Shown here: positions 59,293 through 64,000 of the stretch, one piece after another
How positions within the stretch are numbered: the stretch's first letter is position 1
Layout: the number at the start of each line of letters is the position of its first letter
DNA from: an uncultured Acidobacteriia bacterium
GTDB taxonomy: Bacteria; Acidobacteriota; Terriglobia; Bryobacterales; Bryobacteraceae
Direction: 5' to 3'
Assembly (NCBI GenBank): GCA_903851195.1
Contig: CAINNJ010000007.1
Span: 1 to 64,000 of the forward strand
Length of the DNA: 64,000 bases
Program-made: the position numbers and the translations under genes
Notes under the pieces: model-generated
Told to the model about the DNA's origin: nothing
What the model saw: only the letters and a program-made list of their open reading frames with translations
Database searches by the model: none

Positions 59293-60903
59293 TTAGCTTC
59301 CCGTCTGTTCGGCCGCGGCTTTGGAGAGCACGGGAACTTTGGCGTCGATGGCGAGGTCCGGGCGGCGCTTGTGCCAGTCGGTCGATTGCTGGAAGGCGTG
59401 CGCGAGGGCGAGGACGGTGGATTCCGAAAACATGGGACCGGCGAGTTGCAGGCCGATCGGCAGGCCGTTTTTGGAGAAGCCGCAGGGAATCGAGATGACG
59501 GGGAGGCCGTAGCCGTTGAAGGGTCGGGTGTTTTCCTCCGGGTCCGCCGTGTTGCGGGGGCGATTGGCGGCGTCCGGTTTGGGGGCCGCGGCGCCGCGCG
59601 CCGGGGTGGCGCCGGACCCGCCGCGTCCGCCACCGCCACCTCCGCCGCCGGGATTCAGTTCGTCTTCGATCAGCGCCGGAAGATGACGAAGCGCGGGGGC
59701 GACCAGGATATCCACATTCTTTTTGCGGAAGACTTCGTCGTCGATGGTGCGGCGGACCAGGGTGAGGTCGCGCCAGCCGCGAATGTAGTCGACGGCGCGT
59801 GCACTGTCGGGCACACTGGGGAAGGCGCGTGCGGTGGAGGGTTCATAGCCGCCTCCGTTGACGCCGCGCAGGTTTTCGCGATACGCGGCGATTTCGGCCG
59901 AAACATTGGCGTGCAGCAGGGAAGGCATGCCGATTTCGTGCGTGCCCTGGGTGAGGCGGTTCAGGGTTGCGATGGCGTCTTCGACGGCGCGGGCGACTTC
60001 GTCATCCAGATGATCGAAGAACTGAGCGGCCATGCCGAGGCGGAACTTCGCGACGGGCATGGCGAGCGCGGCCAGGTAGTCGGGGACGGGCTTGTCGAGC
60101 GAGTCGATGTCGAGCGCGTCGTAGCCGGCGATCTGCTGCAGAAGCAGCGCGATGTCTTCGACGGTGCGGGCGAGGGGGCCGCAATGGTCGAGTGACCAGC
60201 AGTACGGCACGATGCCGCGCAGGCTGACGCGGCCGTGGGTGGGTTTCAGGCCGGTGATGCCGCAGGCGGAGGCGGGGATACGGATGCCGCCGCCGGAATC
60301 GGTGCCCAGGGCCGCGAAGCAGTTGTTCATGACGACCGCGGCGGCGGAACCGCCGGAGGGGCCGCCCGCGACGCGTTCCAGATTCCAGGGATTGCGCACC
60401 GGTCCCCAATAGCTGACAGCGGAGGAGGCGCCGGCATCGAACTCATGCATGTTGGCTTTGCCGATGAGCACCGCGCCGGCGGCCTTGAGGCGGCGGACCA
60501 CGTCGGCGTCTTCAGAAGGGAAGCGGTATTCGTAGACGGCACTGGCGGCAGTGGTGCGGACGCCCGTGGTGTCGATGCTGTCCTTCAGGCCGATGGGAAT
60601 GCCGTGCAGAGGGCCGCGGAAGCGTCCGGCGGCCTGTTCTTCCGTCAGCGTTTTGGCCTGCGCGAGCGCTTTGTCGCGCATGACGGTGATCCACGCGTTG
60701 GTCTTCGGATTCCACGTCTTGATGGACGCGAGACAGGCTTCGGTGAGATCGAGAGGAGAAAACTTTTTAGAGCGGATACCGGCCGAGGCCTGCTTCAGAG
60801 TCAGGGCGCAGAGTTCGGTCGGGGTATCGGCGAGGGCGGATCCGGAGGCGACGAGGGCTCCCGCGCCGGCCGCGAAAAAGTCGCGGCGGGAGGGCTTTGG
60901 CAT
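59293..60903 (-). CDS. Tat-exported amidase signature family hydrolase
   Basis: A 536-residue amidase with a Tat-type leader (SRRDFFAAGAGALVASGSALA). GLKDSID (Lys), GGPSGGSAAA (Ser) and GTDSGGGIRIPA provide the family triad region, although the usual GGS nucleophile context reads GGG here: the residue at the position of the nucleophilic serine is glycine (LGTDSGGGIRIP). A glycine/arginine-rich insert (GGGGGGGRGG) plus a Pro/Ala stretch lies at about residues 425-465. It is paralogous to the following amidase. Confidence 0.85.
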   Translation of the reverse strand: MPKPSRRDFFAAGAGALVASGSALADTPTELCALTLKQASAGIRSKKFSPLDLTEACLASIKTWNPKTNAWITVMRDKALAQAKTLTEEQAAGRFRGPLHGIPIGLKDSIDTTGVRTTAASAVYEYRFPSEDADVVRRLKAAGAVLIGKANMHEFDAGASSAVSYWGPVRNPWNLERVAGGPSGGSAAAVVMNNCFAALGTDSGGGIRIPASACGITGLKPTHGRVSLRGIVPYCWSLDHCGPLARTVEDIALLLQQIAGYDALDIDSLDKPVPDYLAALAMPVAKFRLGMAAQFFDHLDDEVARAVEDAIATLNRLTQGTHEIGMPSLLHANVSAEIAAYRENLRGVNGGGYEPSTARAFPSVPDSARAVDYIRGWRDLTLVRRTIDDEVFRKKNVDILVAPALRHLPALIEDELNPGGGGGGGGRGGSGATPARGAAAPKPDAANRPRNTADPEENTRPFNGYGLPVISIPCGFSKNGLPIGLQLAGPMFSESTVLALAHAFQQSTDWHKRRPDLAIDAKVPVLSKAAAEQTGS

Positions 60904-60962
60904 GTGCTGTTTTACCTCGCAGCCGGGGGGATTGTCAAATTCGGCGTGCCAGTATTAGAGCC

Positions 60963-61427
60963 ATGAAGGAATCGGTGTGGGATTATCCGCGGCCGCCCCG
61001 GGTGGAACCGTGTTCGGCGCGGGTGCGCGTGGAGTTTGGGGGCGAGACCGTAGCGGACAGCGTGCGGGCGTACCGGCTGCTGGAGACAAGCCATCCGCCC
61101 ACTTATTACATCCCGCCGGAGGATATCCGGAGGGAATTTCTGCGGGCGAATGCGCGGCGGACGTTTTGCGAATTCAAGGGGTCGGCGAGCTATTGGGATC
61201 TGGTGACGAGGGAGCGCGCTTCGGTGGCGGCGGCGTGGAGTTACGCATCGCCGGCGGGCGCCTATTCGATGCTGCGGGATCATGTGGCTTTTTACGCCCA
61301 CAAGGCCGATGCGTGTTTCGTGGGGGAGGAGCGGGTGCAGGCGCAGGAGGGGGATTTCTACGGCGGGTGGATCACGTCGGAAATCACGGGCCCGTTCAAG
61401 GGTGCGGCCGGCACGAGGGGCTGGTGA
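60963..61427 (+). CDS. DUF427 domain protein
   Basis: A 154-residue DUF427 protein (beta-tent fold): VWDYPRPPRVEPC, VRVEFGGETVADS, PPTYYIPPEDI and WDLVTRERASVAAAWSY are typical. The family has conserved aromatic and Asp residues but no proven reaction. It starts a plus-strand operon with an SRPBCC protein and a sulfatase. The ATG at 60963 was chosen. Confidence 0.88.
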   Translation: MKESVWDYPRPPRVEPCSARVRVEFGGETVADSVRAYRLLETSHPPTYYIPPEDIRREFLRANARRTFCEFKGSASYWDLVTRERASVAAAWSYASPAGAYSMLRDHVAFYAHKADACFVGEERVQAQEGDFYGGWITSEITGPFKGAAGTRGW

Positions 61428-61433
61428 TTCGGA

Positions 61434-61874
61434 ATGCCAACATTCGTGAAGAGTGTGTTGATCGACGCGCCGATCGAGAAAGTGTTCGGATTTCACGAGA
61501 GGGAAGATGCCCTGGCGTTGCTGACTCCTCCGTTCCCGCCGATGCGTGTGGTCAGCCGGACCGGCGGGATTCGGACGGGTGCGCGCGTGGAGCTTCGGAT
61601 CGGATTCGTGAAGTGGGTGGCGCTGCATGTGGCGTATGAGAAAGACCGGCTTTTCGCCGATGAGCAGGTGGAAGGACCGTTTGCGCAGTGGGTCCACCGG
61701 CATGAGTTTCAGGCCGAGGGGACGAAAACGCGGCTGACGGACCGGATTACTTACGCGCTGCCGGGCGGCGGGCTGGTGAACGGGCTTTTCGGGTGGTCGG
61801 TGCGGCCGGGGTTAGAGAGAATGTTCGCGTATCGGCACCAGGTGACGCGTGAGCAGTGTGAGCGCGGGTTATGA
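61434..61874 (+). CDS. SRPBCC-superfamily lipid/ligand-binding protein
   Basis: A 146-residue START/Bet v1-like protein: MPTFVKSVLIDAPIEKVFGF, EREDALALLTPPFPPMRVV, DEQVEGPFAQWVHRHEF. SRPBCC proteins bind hydrophobic ligands in a deep pocket. It lies 6 bp after the DUF427 gene and its stop overlaps the sulfatase start as ATGA. Confidence 0.82.
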   Translation: MPTFVKSVLIDAPIEKVFGFHEREDALALLTPPFPPMRVVSRTGGIRTGARVELRIGFVKWVALHVAYEKDRLFADEQVEGPFAQWVHRHEFQAEGTKTRLTDRITYALPGGGLVNGLFGWSVRPGLERMFAYRHQVTREQCERGL

Positions 61875-63256
61875 CGCGCCGCGATGTGCTGGGCGGTTTT
61901 GTGGGGGCGGCGATGGCGGGGAGTGCCGCCGGCGCGCAGACGGCGGGGAAGCCGAACATCGTATTCATTTTTTGCGACGACCTGGGGTACGGCGATCTGG
62001 GGTGTTACGGGTCAAAGATCCGGACGCCGAATCTGGACCGGATGGCGGCGGAAGGGATGCGGTTCACGAACTTCTGTTCGGCGGATCCGGTGTGTTCGCC
62101 GTCGCGGGCGGCGCTGCTGACGGGGCGTTATCCGACGCGGGTCGGCGTGCCGCGGGTGTTTTTCCCGCAGGATAAAGACGGCCTCAACACGGATGAGACG
62201 ACGCTCGCGAATGTCCTGAAGGCCGCGGGTTACAAGACCATGTGCATCGGGAAGTGGCACCTGGGCCGGCCCGCGGAGTATCTGCCTACGAGCCGGGGCT
62301 TCGACGAGTATTACGGGATCCCGTACAGCAACGACATGACGCCGCGCGTGCTGCTGCACAACACCGAGGTGATCGAGGAACCGGCGGCGCTGGATACGCT
62401 GACGAAGCGGTATACGGAGCAGGCGCTGCGGTTTATTCGCGAATCGAAGAATGCGCCGTTTTTTCTTTATATGCCGCATACGTTTCCGCATATCCCGCTG
62501 GCGGCTTCGGCGGATTTCCGGGGGAAATCGGCTGAGGGGCTTTACGGGGATGTGGTGGAGGAACTCGACTGGAGCGTGGGGCAGGTTTTGGGCGCGCTGA
62601 AAGAGAACGGGCTCGAGAGCAACACGCTGGTAATGTTTTCGAGCGATAACGGGCCGTGGTACCAGGGCAGCGCGGGCAAACTGCGGGGGCGCAAGAACAC
62701 GACTTACGAAGGTGGTGTACGGGAGCCGTTCATCGCGCGCTGGCCGGGACATGTGCCGAAGGGGCGCGTGTCCGACGTGGTGTGTTCGATGATGGATGTG
62801 TTCCCGACCGTGTCGAAGTTGTGCGGCGCGAAGCTGCCGGAGAAGCCTCTCGACGGGCTGGATATCTGGCCGGTCCTGAGCGGGCGAACACAGCAGATGG
62901 AGCGGGATCCGCTGCTGTATTTCAATGTCTGGGATCTGCAGTGCGCGCGGTGGGGCGACTGGAAACTGCATGTCGCGCGGCACAATACGGCTGCGTATGC
63001 GCCCGCGCCGCCGGGTGGGATTCATAACTTCGCGCTGCCGAAACCGGAGTTGTACAACCTGGCGAGCGATCCGGATGAGAGCTATGATGTGGCGCCGGAG
63101 CATCCCGGTATTGTGCAGAAGATGCAGGCGAAGATCGCGTCGATGCTGACGACGTTTCCGGAGCCGGTGCGGGCGGCGTGGGAGGAAACGAAGAAGCGCG
63201 CGACGGATCCGGGGACCTCGATCGGGGCGTGGCCACGGCCGTTACCGCCGAAGTAA
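61871..63256 (+). CDS. Tat-exported type I sulfatase
   Basis: A 461-residue arylsulfatase-family protein with a Tat leader (MTRRDVLGGFVGAAMAG). Metal residues Asp36-Asp37 (IFCDDLGYGD), the formylglycine signature Cys75-Ser-Pro-Ser-Arg79 (VCSPSRAALLTGR) and later SSDNGPWYQGS are present. It removes sulfate from carbohydrate or small-molecule esters in the periplasm or outside the cell. The substrate is unknown; no formylglycine-generating enzyme is in the window. Confidence 0.95.
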   Translation: MTRRDVLGGFVGAAMAGSAAGAQTAGKPNIVFIFCDDLGYGDLGCYGSKIRTPNLDRMAAEGMRFTNFCSADPVCSPSRAALLTGRYPTRVGVPRVFFPQDKDGLNTDETTLANVLKAAGYKTMCIGKWHLGRPAEYLPTSRGFDEYYGIPYSNDMTPRVLLHNTEVIEEPAALDTLTKRYTEQALRFIRESKNAPFFLYMPHTFPHIPLAASADFRGKSAEGLYGDVVEELDWSVGQVLGALKENGLESNTLVMFSSDNGPWYQGSAGKLRGRKNTTYEGGVREPFIARWPGHVPKGRVSDVVCSMMDVFPTVSKLCGAKLPEKPLDGLDIWPVLSGRTQQMERDPLLYFNVWDLQCARWGDWKLHVARHNTAAYAPAPPGGIHNFALPKPELYNLASDPDESYDVAPEHPGIVQKMQAKIASMLTTFPEPVRAAWEETKKRATDPGTSIGAWPRPLPPK

Positions 63257-63273
63257 GTTTCTGATATACCCCA

Positions 63274-63293
63274 ATACTAACTTTTGTTGGTAT
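63274..63293 (+). terminator. Hairpin after the sulfatase gene
   Basis: ATACTAAC (63274-63281) and GTTGGTAT (63286-63293) pair (one G-T) with a TTTT loop, 18 bases after the stop. A short T-run follows 5 bases later. It is a plausible weak terminator in a gene-free gap of 153 bp. Confidence 0.45.
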
Positions 63294-63409
63294 GGAATTT
63301 TCTGATGGCCCGTAACAAAATCGAATAGTCAGGCACTTATTGGCGTCACCGAAATATCTTGTTATTCACGGTTACATTCGGGCGATAGTGCCAAACAAAC
63401 AGAGGATTA

Positions 63410-64000
63410 ATGACAATATCGATTCGGAAAATGATATCGGGGGCCGCGTTCCTGAGCACGGCTTTGTTCGGCGGTGCGGGAGTTCAGAACGTGTCCGCGC
63501 AGGAGGCCGCCGCCACGCTTTCGGCGCCGCAACTGAACGGATATTTCGCGACGGAACCATGGACCGGCGCGCCCAAAGGAACAGCGTCCGCGCAGTCGTT
63601 GACCGGAGCCTCGGCAGCCACGACCATACCCATGTCGACCTATTCCTTCGCCACCACGAAGGACGGCACGACGCGGACCGGCACGATCGTCGGGACGAGC
63701 CCGTTTGCCGCGCCGCAGTCTTCCACCATCCCCGTGGTTGTGGTGCCGCTGAAGATCACGATCGGGACCGCGGTGTTCGATCCTTCGGCCGCGAACAGCT
63801 GTGACGGTAATATCTCGGCGGTGAACCGGTTCAATCAATCGCCGCTGGTGCAGGTTTCGCCGCTGACCTTCAACGGCGTCAGCGTCGGGACGACGCAGTA
63901 CATCAACGGTTTCCGGCGCGCGGAATTCTGGAACGCGATCGGGGGCTCGGCGGCTTATCAGAATACCTTGTCGCCGGTCACGTATGCGACGCAGGTCAGC
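63410..64000 (+). CDS. Secreted protein, cut by the window end
   Basis: The first 197 codons of a larger gene. ATG 63410 is preceded by AGAGG (63401-63405). A signal peptide (KMISGAAFLSTALFGGAGVQ) is followed by a Ser/Thr/Ala-rich exported region (LNGYFATEPWTGAPKGTA, STIPVVVVPLKITIGTAVFD). No family was recognised from this part. Secreted proteins with this style of N-terminus are common in acidobacteria; the rest is outside the window. Confidence 0.7.
   Translation, partial: MTISIRKMISGAAFLSTALFGGAGVQNVSAQEAAATLSAPQLNGYFATEPWTGAPKGTASAQSLTGASAATTIPMSTYSFATTKDGTTRTGTIVGTSPFAAPQSSTIPVVVVPLKITIGTAVFDPSAANSCDGNISAVNRFNQSPLVQVSPLTFNGVSVGTTQYINGFRRAEFWNAIGGSAAYQNTLSPVTYATQVS

Noticed and set aside
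63340-63804. 154-residue protein starting upstream of the last gene
   Set aside because: It is out of frame with the secreted protein from ATG 63410, which has a ribosome-binding site, a signal peptide and an open frame to the window end.

Overview
The window reads as a chromosomal segment of a high-GC soil-type bacterium, most likely an acidobacterium of the Solibacter/Bryobacter group. This is inferred from the repeated pairing of Planctomycete-cytochrome-C (PSD1) proteins with DUF1501 proteins, the DUF1800/DUF1501 pair, the many secreted enzymes with Tat-type leaders, and the gene style (dense overlaps, GTG/TTG starts). No rRNA, tRNA, CRISPR array, insertion sequence or intact prophage is visible.

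Layout. 1-430: five tandem copies of a 26-bp unit running into a start-less ParE-type toxin remnant. 514-5584 (+): PfkB sugar kinase, GT-C-type membrane protein, DapF-like epimerase in which both catalytic cysteines are serine, nucleotide-sugar dehydrogenase and a DinB protein; the first four overlap as one operon. 5566-6567 (-): autoregulated-looking XRE operon with two small membrane proteins. 6581-9477 (-): secreted TIM-barrel isomerase-like protein, secreted DinB protein and beta-propeller protein. 9641-13099: an orphan 1152-residue phage-tail-like protein. 13096-18343: FecR-domain protein, accA, a MacA-like adaptor with its ATPase but no permease, and small membrane proteins.

18715-41804 is dominated by four secreted two-gene modules (three PSD1+DUF1501, one DUF1800+DUF1501), interleaved with a MarR/NTF2-like operon, YceI, an M28 peptidase, a PD-(D/E)XK-like protein, a BNR propeller and a 583-residue secreted protein. 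41812-49852 mixes defence and housekeeping genes: a type IV (Mrr-like) restriction enzyme, a UPF0175/DUF3368 toxin-antitoxin pair, a cationic amino-acid permease, PcrA/UvrD helicase with a translationally coupled 53-residue basic peptide, a Rieske ferredoxin overlapping mutM, and a Phd/PIN pair that overlaps a secreted amidohydrolase gene. 51208-54475 (-): UxaE-type epimerase with two dehydrogenases, a probable hexuronate/aldonate route. 54549-60903 (-): aminotransferase with permease, a decayed ParD/ParE pair and two tandem amidases. 60963-64000 (+): DUF427, SRPBCC, sulfatase, and a secreted protein cut by the window end.

Two themes stand out. First, regulators and antitoxin genes carry promoters whose predicted transcription start falls on the start codon (leaderless), three of them with inverted repeats in the promoter. 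Second, several proteins depart from their family in ways that can be tested: DapF without catalytic cysteines, AccA without its N-terminal region, a phage-tail-like protein with no phage around it, and a histone-H1-like peptide coupled to a helicase.
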